Shown here piece after piece: positions 31,403 through 38,805 of a stretch of DNA of 38,805 nt. Position numbers and translations under genes: made by a program. The notes below the pieces were generated by a model. That model had not been told where the DNA came from. It saw only the letters and a list, made by a program, of their open reading frames with translations, and made no database searches. The stretch comes from an uncultured Erysipelotrichaceae bacterium (GTDB lineage: Bacteria > Bacillota_I > Bacilli_A > Erysipelotrichales > Erysipelotrichaceae), in assembly GCA_947167125.1 (NCBI GenBank), contig CAMVGT010000019.1:1-38805 (forward strand), read 5' to 3'. Position 1 is the stretch's first letter; each line of letters opens with the position of its first letter.

Positions 31403-33487
31403 TCAGTGTTTTCCGGCAGTTTTTAAAGGCGTCATGGAATACATCGACAGCGCCAGTGTCGAGAAGTTATGAAGGTAAGCCGTCGTGCCTGCCGGCAGGA
31501 TCCCAAGCAGTCCCAGCAGAATCCACATGGAATTCAGCCCGATGATATAGCGGTAGCTGAACGCGATTCTTCTTTCCAGCGCTTCCGACAGTTTTCTCAG
31601 CAGCACAAGACGTTCAATATTGCTTTCCGGAACGGTGATATCCGCGATCTCTCTTGCGATTGCCGCGCCGGAGGAAACGGAGATTGCCGCATCGGCAAGC
31701 GAGAGTGCCGGGGTGTCATTGATGCCGTCTCCGATCATCAGCACCGTATGGCCTTCCGCTTTTCTTGCTTCAATAAACTTTGCTTTATCTTCCGGCAGCA
31801 CTTCCGAGCGGTATTCTTCAATACCCAGATGCTGCGCGACTGCTTTTGCAGTGCGCTCAGAGTCTCCGGTCATCATGACAATGCTTTCAAAGCCGTTTTC
31901 CCGCAATCCCCTGACCAGTGCAGGAGCTTCCGGACGGATCGGATCTTCAATGCAGATGACAGCCGCCAGTCTGCCACCGATTGCAAGATACAGATGGGAA
32001 TATTCCGGTTCAATCGCATCAAACTTTTCTCTTTCCCGTTTTGGCAGCGGGATTTTTTCATCTTCAAAAATAAAATGCCAGGAACCGATCAGCACACGCT
32101 TTCCTTCCACATGGCTGACAATGCCATGGGCAACGACATATTCCACCTTGGAATGGCGCTCCTCATGGATCAGTCCTCTTCTTTCCGCTTCCTTTACAAC
32201 CGCATTGGCGATTGAATGCGGGAAATGTTCTTCCAGACATGCCGCAAGGCGCAGAATTTCGGCTTCCTCATTCTTTCCGAATGTCACGGTTTTACGCACT
32301 TTGGGAACCGAACAGGTCAGTGTTCCGGTTTTGTCAAAGACGATGGTATCGGCTGCCGCCATGATTTCCATGAATCTGCCGCCTTTTACCATCATACCGT
32401 TTTCACTTGCCTGACGCATTGCCGACAAAACCGCAATCGGAAGCGAAAGTTTCATTGCGCATGAAAAATCCACCATCAGCACAGCGAGCGCCTGCTTGAT
32501 ATTGCCGGTAAACAGCCATGCGGCTGCGGAAAGCGCAAATGACCACGGTACAAGTCCGTCCGCCAGTTTCGCCGCTCTGTTTTCGGTATCCGATTTCAGT
32601 TTTTCAGAATCTTCAATCATTGACACAATCCGGTCATATCTGCCTTCTCCTGCAGAAGCCATGACCCGGATCACGCATTCCCCTTCTTCCACAACCGTGC
32701 CCGCATAGACATAGGCACCCGGCTGCTTGCTTACCGGCATGGATTCCCCGGTCAAAGAAGCCTGGTTGACTTCACAGCTGCCGTAATCCACAACCCCGTC
32801 CAGGGGAATCATTGAGCCGCGGGTGACCGCGATCAGGTCCTGTGCCTGAATCTGCTGCAGCGGCACAAGAATCTGTGTCCCGTCATCCAGAACCTGCCAT
32901 ACCTGATCGACATTCAGCGACATTGATCTTGCAAGATCATCAACCGACTTGCGGTGGGTATATTCCTCCAGGATTTCACTCAGACCCAGCAGAAACATGA
33001 TATCGGCTGCGGTATCAAAATCGCCCAAGGCCATGGAAATGCCGACCGTGGCCGCATCCAGCACCGATACCTCGATTTTTCCGGAAAGAATTGCTTTGAC
33101 TCCCGGCAGAATATAGCGCCACGATTTCAGCAGTGTGAGAACACTGCGTACGGGCATCGGCAGAAACAGCCGTTTCGCAAACCGTTTTGCGACATGCAGG
33201 ATCACCCGGTTTTCAAATTCATCGGATAGTTCCCTGCCGCTGTCAATGACCGGCAGATCCGCATGTTCCTCATAATGAAATGCGGAAAGAGCCCGGATGA
33301 CATTTTCACGGTCTCCTTCAAAACAGATCAGAACATTCGCGGTCCGGTGGCTGACCGAAGCGTCTATGACACCGGTGAGTGTTTTGCAGTAAGTCTCCAG
33401 CAGATCCGCTTCTTCAATCTTCATATAACTCTGCATCATATGAACCCGGATGCGGCCGGGACTTTCATGGAGAATCCGGCATCTCAT
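31403..33487 (-). CDS. P1B-type heavy-metal ATPase of the SCA(L/M)K subgroup
   Basis: A 694-residue metal-transporting P-type ATPase. The N-terminus (RILHESPGRIRVH) is an HMA-like fold lacking the CxxC metal motif. The actuator motif TGES is at 246-249. The phosphorylation site is Asp385 in DKTGTLT, and GDGIND closes the P domain. The membrane metal-site motif is SCAMK (342-346) rather than CPC, and the HP locus reads HFPHSIA. Both mark the subgroup suggested to move manganese or similar cations rather than copper. Substrate is inference only. It follows the DUF6110-like gene by 15 nt with AGAGGA as ribosome site, in one operon. Confidence 0.88.
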   Translation of the reverse strand: MRCRILHESPGRIRVHMMQSYMKIEEADLLETYCKTLTGVIDASVSHRTANVLICFEGDRENVIRALSAFHYEEHADLPVIDSGRELSDEFENRVILHVAKRFAKRLFLPMPVRSVLTLLKSWRYILPGVKAILSGKIEVSVLDAATVGISMALGDFDTAADIMFLLGLSEILEEYTHRKSVDDLARSMSLNVDQVWQVLDDGTQILVPLQQIQAQDLIAVTRGSMIPLDGVVDYGSCEVNQASLTGESMPVSKQPGAYVYAGTVVEEGECVIRVMASAGEGRYDRIVSMIEDSEKLKSDTENRAAKLADGLVPWSFALSAAAWLFTGNIKQALAVLMVDFSCAMKLSLPIAVLSAMRQASENGMMVKGGRFMEIMAAADTIVFDKTGTLTCSVPKVRKTVTFGKNEEAEILRLAACLEEHFPHSIANAVVKEAERRGLIHEERHSKVEYVVAHGIVSHVEGKRVLIGSWHFIFEDEKIPLPKREREKFDAIEPEYSHLYLAIGGRLAAVICIEDPIRPEAPALVRGLRENGFESIVMMTGDSERTAKAVAQHLGIEEYRSEVLPEDKAKFIEARKAEGHTVLMIGDGINDTPALSLADAAISVSSGAAIAREIADITVPESNIERLVLLRKLSEALERRIAFSYRYIIGLNSMWILLGLLGILPAGTTAYLHNFSTLALSMYSMTPLKTAGKH

Positions 33488-33502
33488 AAGTCAGAATCCT
33501 CT

Positions 33503-33793
33503 CTACTCAGCCTGCTTTTCTTTTTCTGCCTTCAGGACAGCTTTTGCGTCCTCAATCAGCTTCGCTTCCTTTGCCTCATAGCGGTCACGGTTGATCAGCT
33601 TCGCGTCACTGACAATATCCTCGCAGTTTTCTTTGATATTTTCATATGTTTCCGCGATGGAATCGACACCGCGCAGCACAGCTGCCGTGACATTTGTATA
33701 AACCTTCTTTGCATCATCACTCGCAAGAATCTTCACGCCGGCGGTTCCGATCAGGATACCGTATCCGACACATCTGGCACATAACCAATTCAT
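33503..33793 (-). CDS. DUF6110-like small membrane-associated protein
   Basis: A 96-residue protein starting with a short hydrophobic segment (GYGILIGTAGVKILAS) followed by SDDAKKVYTNVTAAVLR and a Lys/Glu-rich helix to the end. It resembles the DUF6110 family, often found beside P1B ATPases. Its own role is unknown; a chaperone or regulatory subunit of the pump is a guess. GGAGG precedes the ATG and the ATPase gene follows directly. Confidence 0.72.
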   Translation of the reverse strand: MNWLCARCVGYGILIGTAGVKILASDDAKKVYTNVTAAVLRGVDSIAETYENIKENCEDIVSDAKLINRDRYEAKEAKLIEDAKAVLKAEKEKQAE

Positions 33794-33814
33794 AATAGCC
33801 TCCTTGTTTTCCTC

Positions 33815-33844
33815 ATCTTAGTTTCCGGAAAGAAGCGATGTCAA
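33815..33844 (-). promoter_or_regulatory. Promoter of the DUF6110-P-ATPase operon
   Basis: -35 TTGACA (33839-33844), 18-nt spacer, -10 TAAGAT (33815-33820) on the minus strand. Confidence 0.7.
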
Positions 33845-33847
33845 TTT

Positions 33848-33867
33848 TTGTTAGATAAAACTAACAA
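33848..33867. promoter_or_regulatory. Palindromic operator before the P-ATPase promoter
   Basis: A perfect inverted repeat TTGTTAG-ATAAAA-CTAACAA placed 3 nt upstream of the -35 box. Spacing and symmetry fit a dimeric metalloregulator (DtxR/MntR- or Fur-like), though it is not an exact copy of a known box I can name. Confidence 0.6.
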
Positions 33868-33974
33868 TGTTATAGATATATGCCTTTTTCAGCTGTATAA
33901 ATCCCCTCAGATGCGTCCTTTAAGATCGCAGTGTCCCTCTGCACCTCATGCGTACAAACAGCAGAATATTGCGC

Positions 33975-33980
33975 TATAAT
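33975..33980 (+). promoter_or_regulatory. -10 box of the Asn/Ser/Gly-rich protein gene
   Basis: Perfect TATAAT 28 nt before the ATG at 34009. No clear -35. Confidence 0.45.
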
Positions 33981-34008
33981 GGATTCAGGAAATGTGAGGA
34001 AAAACATA

Positions 34009-34782
34009 ATGAACAACATCGAAAAAGTCTATGCTGCAGTCGACAGCAATCCCGCTCTTCTCGATGCACTGCTCGGGAAGAAGACAGAAGAAGCTCCCGT
34101 CACCCGCGGTATGCCCTGGATGGAAGAAGAAAAAGAATCCCCTGTAAAGGAAATCCTCGGCAGCGAAGTCAGCGAACAGGAAGTGGAAGACGTCCTGAAA
34201 GAACTCAATGACAACCAGATTGTTCAGCTCTACCGTGAATCCGAAGGCGCCATCGACGCGAAGGAACTGCTGGACTATGCCGGCGGCCTGAATGCAGCAA
34301 AGGCAAAAGACAGCCCTGCTCTGCGTGCCCTGTTTGACGGCAAGCTGCAGCTCAAGGAAATCATTCTGATCATCCTTCTGATGAAGCTGTTCAAAAAGAA
34401 GCAGCAGAATCAGTACAGCACATATTCTTCCGGCGGCCTGCTGAATTCCCTGCTCGGCACAAACACACAGCCGTCCATCACCAACAGCCTCTTCTCCGGC
34501 CTGTTCGGTAACAGCGGTCTGAATTCCTACGGAACACAGTACTACGCACCGCAGAGCTCCAACTCCCTGCTGAACCTCTTCGGTCTTGGCGGAAGCACAT
34601 CCAACTACAATAACAGCTACAATTCCCTGAACAGCTTCCTTTCCGGAAACGGACTCACAGGACAGTCTCAGTCCCTGTTCGGACTGCTGAACCAGAATGC
34701 CAATACCGGCGTTTACAGCAGCGGCCAGGTCAACGTCAACTCGCTGTTCTCCATTCTGAATTCCCTGCTCGGCGGAAGATAA
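34009..34782 (+). CDS. Asn/Ser/Gly-rich repeat protein of unknown function
   Basis: A 257-residue protein that I do not recognise. Residues 1-115 are charged and helical, with ALLGKKTEE and EQEVEDVLKELNDNQIVQLY. A hydrophobic segment EIILIILLMKLF is followed by KKK. From about residue 135 to the end it is low-complexity, rich in Asn, Ser, Gly, Leu and Tyr, with a recurring NSL(L/F)xxLxG unit (at least six times, ending NSLLGGR). Synonymous choice is strongly C-ending, unlike most neighbours, which suggests high expression. GAGG lies about 9 nt upstream of the ATG. Possibly a self-assembling or membrane-associated protein; function unknown. Confidence 0.75.
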   Translation: MNNIEKVYAAVDSNPALLDALLGKKTEEAPVTRGMPWMEEEKESPVKEILGSEVSEQEVEDVLKELNDNQIVQLYRESEGAIDAKELLDYAGGLNAAKAKDSPALRALFDGKLQLKEIILIILLMKLFKKKQQNQYSTYSSGGLLNSLLGTNTQPSITNSLFSGLFGNSGLNSYGTQYYAPQSSNSLLNLFGLGGSTSNYNNSYNSLNSFLSGNGLTGQSQSLFGLLNQNANTGVYSSGQVNVNSLFSILNSLLGGR

Positions 34783-34793
34783 GCATTCACAAT

Positions 34794-34836
34794 AAAAGGA
34801 TATGGTTTCTGAACATTTCAGAGATCATATCCTTTT
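34794..34836. terminator. Bidirectional terminator
   Basis: Outer stem AAAAGGATATG/CATATCCTTTT and inner stem CTGAA/TTCAG, with TTTTTT on the plus strand and TTTT on the minus strand. It separates the convergent repeat-protein gene and the YolD-like gene. Confidence 0.88.
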
Positions 34837-34843
34837 TTCCTTT

Positions 34844-35296
34844 TCAGATTTCACTGATTTCCAGAATATCCTCCAGCGGAATTCTTTCTCCTTTGTCCGT
34901 GATCAGAACGGAAGGATTCACCTTGCGGATGGTGCAGACTATCTGCAGAATGGATCCGCCTTTTTTCAGATCATCCGCCTGAAACCACTGAATCATGACC
35001 TGTCTGGGCTCTTGTGATTCAAGGGCCTTATTCAAAGCGAAATCGAGCTGCTGTTTCTGTTCTTCGGAAAGTTCCGGCTTCTCCTGGGTCAGCCGGGCGG
35101 TTTCGATGATTGCCGCATCATACCCGGTGAGTGCCGCAAACGGAGAAAACTGGGCGGCACGGGATGTGCGCGGAGCCCGCTGGCGGTTTTTGGAAACCGG
35201 ACGGTCCGCATGCAGAAGATCGCCATAGATCTTTTCAGCTTCTTCCGCGGCTTTTTTCATTTCATCCGTCACATGGATTTCATAAGCATCGCTCAT
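34844..35296 (-). CDS. YolD-like protein
   Basis: A 150-residue YolD-family protein. The family core RAAQFSPFAALTGYDA is present, followed by the helical region and a C-terminal beta domain ending in PLEDILEI. YolD-like proteins are commonly encoded beside UmuC-type polymerases in Firmicutes and are taken as their partners. It overlaps the polymerase stop by four bases (ATGA), so its synthesis is coupled. Confidence 0.85.
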   Translation of the reverse strand: MSDAYEIHVTDEMKKAAEEAEKIYGDLLHADRPVSKNRQRAPRTSRAAQFSPFAALTGYDAAIIETARLTQEKPELSEEQKQQLDFALNKALESQEPRQVMIQWFQADDLKKGGSILQIVCTIRKVNPSVLITDKGERIPLEDILEISEI

Positions 35297-36783
35297 GCCT
35301 TATGACCTCCGATCTGCTCATTGCGTTCTTTGCCGGTTGCGCCTTCGCGCAGGCTTGTGCCCTTGATCACCGAATTCTTACCGTATTTTTTCTGAATCTC
35401 AATGATCGCTTTCTGCATCCGGTTTTCCTTTTCCAGATCTTCTTTATTTTCTTCTTCCTTTGCCTGATCCACAGGCGCGCTGAAGAGATTGATCTGTTCA
35501 TAAACCGGTTCTTCAGCCGCTTTGGAGGCATCGACCACATTGATCGCGGTCAGTGTGATGCGCCGGATGCTCAGGGAAGGATCGGCGATGCGCTGATACA
35601 GCCTGATCACCGCGTCCATAATCAGACGCGAGGAAGATGTTCTGCTTTTCAGCTTGGCAGTGCCGTGTGCGGATTCCGGCACGGTTCTTCCATACCAGTC
35701 CTTTTTGATATTGCCGCTGTAATCATCATCGAGCGAGGAGCGGTCATAGCCGATATGAAGCATGATTCCATCCGTCACAAGATGATGATCCACCAGACTG
35801 AGCACCAGGGAATCCGTCATTTCCCGCACAATGATCTCCGCCTTTTCAAATGAATACGGACTCATCAGAACCTGTCCGCTTCCGATCGAATTGCTTGCCG
35901 GTTCATAGGCTTTGATTTCGGAAATCAATGTATCTTCATAGCCATAGGCATGATCGATCAGGAACTCGGCATTGATGCCGAACAGCTTATAAAGAAATGC
36001 TTCATCTTCTGCCGCTTTTCTTGCCACATCGCCCATGGTGTTCATGCCGTTGGCTTCCAGCTTCTTTGCGATTCCCCTGCCGACTCTCCAGAAGTCAGTC
36101 AGAGGCCGGTGCGTCCAGAGATAGCGCCGGTAATCTTCCACGCTCAGCTGCGCAATCCGCACCCCGTCTTCATCAGCCGGCATATGCTTGGCCATGATAT
36201 CCATCGCGACTTTGCATAAATAAAGATTCGGTCCGATGCCGGCGGTTGCCGTGATGCCGGTTTCCTTCAGCACCTCTCTGATTAACATCCGTGCCAGTTC
36301 ATGGGCATCCATGTTATAGGTTTTGAGATACCCTGTCACATCAATAAATACTTCATCGATGGAATAGACGTGAATGTCTTCAGGCGCGATATAGCGCAGA
36401 TAAACCGAATAGACACGGCTGCTGTATTCAATATAAAGCGCCATCCGCGGAACAGCCGCAAGATAGGTTAATTCAAGATACGGATCCTCATTCAGTTCAA
36501 CCGCATCAATGGACGAACCCCGAAACGGCTGAAAACGGATTCTTTCCCGCCGTTTGCGGTTGATATCCTTAATTGCACGTATCACTTCATATAATCTTGA
36601 GCGGCCGGAAATGCCGTATGCCTTGAGCGCAGGCGAAACAGCCAGACAGATCGTCTTATCTGTCCGGCTGGTATCGGCGACCACAAGGTTTGCGCGCAGC
36701 GGATCGAGTCCTCTTTCCTGGCACTCGACGCTTGCGTAAAATGACTTGAGATCTATCGCAATGTAGGTTCGGCTGTTTTCCAT
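35293..36783 (-). CDS. Y-family (UmuC-type) DNA polymerase
   Basis: A 496-residue translesion polymerase. The N-terminal IAIDLKSFYASVEC gives the first catalytic Asp11; YSIDEVFIDVTGYL holds Asp143 and Glu144. The helix-hairpin-helix thumb and little-finger domain follow. Length and pairing with YolD put it with the UmuC/YqjW-UvrX group rather than DinB. It would copy past DNA damage at the cost of accuracy. AGAAGG precedes the start. The downstream YolD gene overlaps, and the upstream SSB-like gene is 13 nt away, making a three-gene unit. Confidence 0.9.
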   Translation of the reverse strand: MENSRTYIAIDLKSFYASVECQERGLDPLRANLVVADTSRTDKTICLAVSPALKAYGISGRSRLYEVIRAIKDINRKRRERIRFQPFRGSSIDAVELNEDPYLELTYLAAVPRMALYIEYSSRVYSVYLRYIAPEDIHVYSIDEVFIDVTGYLKTYNMDAHELARMLIREVLKETGITATAGIGPNLYLCKVAMDIMAKHMPADEDGVRIAQLSVEDYRRYLWTHRPLTDFWRVGRGIAKKLEANGMNTMGDVARKAAEDEAFLYKLFGINAEFLIDHAYGYEDTLISEIKAYEPASNSIGSGQVLMSPYSFEKAEIIVREMTDSLVLSLVDHHLVTDGIMLHIGYDRSSLDDDYSGNIKKDWYGRTVPESAHGTAKLKSRTSSSRLIMDAVIRLYQRIADPSLSIRRITLTAINVVDASKAAEEPVYEQINLFSAPVDQAKEEENKEDLEKENRMQKAIIEIQKKYGKNSVIKGTSLREGATGKERNEQIGGHKA

Positions 36784-36796
36784 CGGCCTTCTTTTT

Positions 36797-37267
36797 TTAT
36801 TTCTGCGGAATCAGTCCGCTGTTGAAACTCTGTCTTCTCTTTCTTCCAAGCAGGAACAGTCCGGTCGCAGTCACGCTGAGTTCGGGCAGCCTTGCCGGAT
36901 TGGCGGAGTTGTCACGGATATAGACTCTGCCTTCCACCAGAACACGGTCGCCTTCATTGAACTGATATGCTTCATCAGCGCGCCAGTCTCTTGCCGTGTA
37001 GCTGATGATATCAAGCGATCCGTCCTCTTCATTGTAGGAATGATACCAGACACGGCTGTTTGTCTCTCCGGTCAGAACGGCGATCTTCTTGTCAAGACCT
37101 CTGAGCGTCAGTCTGCCGAATGCCATTTTCTTATCCTGATCGGTTCCGAGGTCCGTCCGCATTCTTGCGGTTCCGTCTGCCTCAATGGTTCCGATCATGG
37201 TCACATGGAAACATACGATCTCGCCGTTTTTGTCTCTGATTGATTCGAATGAGAAATAATCTTTCAT
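36797..37267 (-). CDS. SSB-like OB-fold protein in the UmuC operon
   Basis: A 156-residue protein. The segment FNEGDRVLVEGRVYIRD matches the strand-loop before the last OB-fold strands of SSB, and LPELSVTATGLFLLGR follows as the closing strand. The N-terminal half is unlike classical SSB, and there is no DDDIPF-type tip. It is likely a distant SSB-like nucleic-acid-binding protein. Position directly before the Y-family polymerase suggests a role on damaged template. AAAGG is the ribosome site. No LexA-type box is visible in the short upstream gap. Confidence 0.7.
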   Translation of the reverse strand: MKDYFSFESIRDKNGEIVCFHVTMIGTIEADGTARMRTDLGTDQDKKMAFGRLTLRGLDKKIAVLTGETNSRVWYHSYNEEDGSLDIISYTARDWRADEAYQFNEGDRVLVEGRVYIRDNSANPARLPELSVTATGLFLLGRKRRQSFNSGLIPQK

Positions 37268-37308
37268 ACTGTTACCTTTTAATACAATTATCTGATTTTT
37301 CTTTTTTG

Positions 37309-38577
37309 TTATTCGCCTTTTTCTTCAGCAGGCTCTGCTGTCAGCCAGGCGATATAGTCGTCGAAGTAGTAGGAAGGGCTGTAGTAATGTCCGGCATTGA
37401 CTGCCTTTTCGGTAATATCGCATCCGGCATTCTGTGCGGCAGCGATATAGTCCTTTGCGCTCTGCGAACCGACAAGCTTGTCGCTTGTACCGTAGCTGAC
37501 AAACTGACGGATTTCAGCAGAATTGAACTGTTTGGTCAGATCGGTATCCTCCATCAGCTGCGCTCTTGCGGTTGCGCTGCGGACTTCATCGGAATTGTAG
37601 TGTGTAAACAGAAGAGGAACATTCTGCTTATAATTCATAAACGGATAAATCATTGCCGCGGAAGCCACGGTATCGGAAGCCGAGTCAATGGAATCGCCTG
37701 TGAATCCTTCCGGAAGCAGGCTTTCACCCATTCTCTTATTGATGAATTCAGCCGCAAGATTTCCGCCTGCGCCGAATCCGATCAGTGAAACACGGTTTTT
37801 GTCATATCCATAGTTATCCGCATTTGCCCTGACCCATTTCACTGCTCTCTGCAGATCCATTTCGGCAATCGGTGAAGGATACGGATTCGCTCTGTACCAG
37901 AGCACAAACGCGGTGATTCCTTTTTCATTCAGGAGTCTTGCGATCTCTGCGCCTTCCGCGTCCGAACCTTCATTGGTGCGGATTGCGTAGCCGCCGCCGG
38001 GAATGATAATGACTGCGTCTCTGGAATCTTCCGCAATATACGGAATCACAAACGGTTCATCGTTGAAGAGTGATGAATCATATTCCCCCTGGATTCCATG
38101 CGTGTAGGTATAGGTATCGACAATATTGAGAATATCGGAATATTCGCTGGAGGCGATTGCCCTTTCAAACCGCATGCGTGCGATCGGAACCGGCGGCTCT
38201 CCTTCGACTTCCATATAATCCAGTTTGGAAACCAGGTCGTTGCCCGGAATCGCGTTGCCCCATATATTGATATGTTCGGAAACATTGGCAATCGGTGTTC
38301 CTTCATCATTGCCGAGCGGATTGATCAGAAACAGCGCGCCGCCGATGACTGCGGAAAAGACGCCGCAGACAAAGATGATCCAGAGCACTCTGCCAAGCTT
38401 GCTGTACCAGACACGGTCTTCCCAGTCCGGACCGGTAAAGAACGTGATACCGAACAGCAGCAGTGCGCCGATCGCGGTGATGATCAGAAACAGTTTGGTC
38501 TTCAGTGAGAAAACCGTAAAGTAAAGACCCACGGCAGTGATCAGTAATGCCGCAGCCATAGCTATCATTCTTTTCAT
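37309..38577 (-). CDS. Membrane-anchored alpha/beta-hydrolase-like protein with Gly in place of the nucleophile Ser
   Basis: A 422-residue protein. Three membrane helices (about 5-21, 28-47, 64-84) precede a BD-FAE/esterase-like hydrolase domain likely outside the cell. The oxyanion motif IIPGGGYA is present. The nucleophile elbow, normally GxSxGG, reads GFGAGG with Gly269 (codon GGC at 37771-37773). The other triad residues appear kept: Asp366 in GTSDKLV and His397 in NAGHYY. It may be a non-catalytic binder or use another residue. GGGGA lies 8 nt before the ATG and can pair with an upstream repeat. Confidence 0.8.
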   Translation of the reverse strand: MKRMIAMAAALLITAVGLYFTVFSLKTKLFLIITAIGALLLFGITFFTGPDWEDRVWYSKLGRVLWIIFVCGVFSAVIGGALFLINPLGNDEGTPIANVSEHINIWGNAIPGNDLVSKLDYMEVEGEPPVPIARMRFERAIASSEYSDILNIVDTYTYTHGIQGEYDSSLFNDEPFVIPYIAEDSRDAVIIIPGGGYAIRTNEGSDAEGAEIARLLNEKGITAFVLWYRANPYPSPIAEMDLQRAVKWVRANADNYGYDKNRVSLIGFGAGGNLAAEFINKRMGESLLPEGFTGDSIDSASDTVASAAMIYPFMNYKQNVPLLFTHYNSDEVRSATARAQLMEDTDLTKQFNSAEIRQFVSYGTSDKLVGSQSAKDYIAAAQNAGCDITEKAVNAGHYYSPSYYFDDYIAWLTAEPAEEKGE

Positions 38578-38582
38578 TGAAA

Positions 38583-38697
38583 AATCCCCATTCTTCTATC
38601 CCTGAAAATGAAACGATGTTTAACTGTTTTCAATAATAAACGATTCAAAACATCCAGACAAGACAGGCACCCTTAAAGTTTGCTGAAGATGGGGATT
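38583..38697 (-). repeat. Inverted repeat around the hydrolase promoter
   Basis: Arms AATCCCCATTCTTC (38583-38596) and GAAGATGGGGATT (38685-38697) are complementary with a one-base bulge. The left arm contains the Shine-Dalgarno of the gene starting at 38577; the right arm overlaps the stop of the upstream permease gene. Confidence 0.6.
38633..38661 (-). promoter_or_regulatory. Promoter of the hydrolase-like gene
   Basis: -35 TTGTCT (38656-38661), 17-nt spacer, -10 TATTAT (38633-38638) on the minus strand, between the two repeat arms. Confidence 0.65.
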
Positions 38698-38805
38698 ATT
38701 CCACACTTTTTAACGCTTCGACCGGATCCACGCGGTCAAGAACACGGTCTGATGACAGATTGACGATTACCATAAACAGCAGCGTCAGACCTGCCGCATA
38801 AAAAT
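38696..38805 (-). CDS. FtsX-like ABC permease, C-terminal end (partial)
   Basis: The last 35 or so codons of a gene that runs out of the window, read on the minus strand to a TAA at 38696-38698. The end has a membrane helix (AAGLTLLFMVIVNL) followed by DRVDPVEALKSVE. The DPVEAL(K/R) ending is typical of MacB/FtsX-type permeases. The rest cannot be judged. Confidence 0.65.
   Translation of the reverse strand, partial: FYAAGLTLLFMVIVNLSSDRVLDRVDPVEALKSVE

Overview
The window reads as ordinary chromosome of a low-to-mid GC Bacillota (Firmicutes). Evidence is AGGAGG-type ribosome sites, intrinsic terminators with long U runs, a T-box leader, a HisZ/short-HisG pair, a YolD/UmuC pair, and many genes resembling gut Firmicutes families. 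Erysipelotrichaceae-like is my best guess for the lineage, but that is inference from gene content. Most genes are on the minus strand. I found no insertion sequence, prophage, CRISPR array or rRNA.

Layout. 98-3588: a heterodimeric ABC exporter, divergent from a YwaF-like membrane protein (3699-4439). 4473-9415: a GH1 6-phospho-beta-glucosidase, a free-standing FakA-like middle domain (85 aa), an ArdC-like anti-restriction/metallopeptidase protein, and an apiosidase-type glycoside hydrolase carrying a roughly 230-residue acidic tail. 9532-17177: a complete, tightly overlapped histidine operon hisZGDCBHAFIE behind a T-box leader with a CAC (His) specifier. It lacks a histidinol-phosphatase gene. 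17224-20302: a tail-less SSB, a membrane-anchored surface protein and a family 2 glycosyltransferase. 20386-24458: a radical SAM protein and a serA-larA pair. 24556-26494: an RlmI-type methyltransferase, an HD alarmone-hydrolase-like protein and tRNA-Leu(CAA). 26589-29572: a second-type EF-G, an ankyrin protein and an unassigned terminator-ended leader RNA. 29674-31319: a YgjP-like metallopeptidase, tRNA-His(GTG) and a CpaB/SAF pilus-assembly-like protein. 31403-33867: a P1B ATPase and a DUF6110-like protein behind a palindromic operator. 34009-38805: an Asn/Ser/Gly-rich repeat protein, a UmuC/YolD/SSB-like damage-tolerance cassette, an esterase-like membrane protein whose nucleophile Ser is Gly, and the C-terminus of an FtsX-like permease.

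How parts connect. The his T-box senses uncharged tRNA-His, and a tRNA-His gene lies 13 kb away in the same window. The strongest unexplained signal is an 18-nt identical block (with further matches at fixed spacing) after the terminators upstream of two otherwise unrelated genes: a tail-less, SsbB-like SSB and a CpaB-like pilus gene. This is what a shared regulon such as DNA uptake would predict. Other unexplained structures are the ankyrin leader RNA, the metal-ATPase palindrome, possible leaderless start sites on a divergent gene pair, and an inverted repeat that could mask a Shine-Dalgarno only in read-through transcripts.
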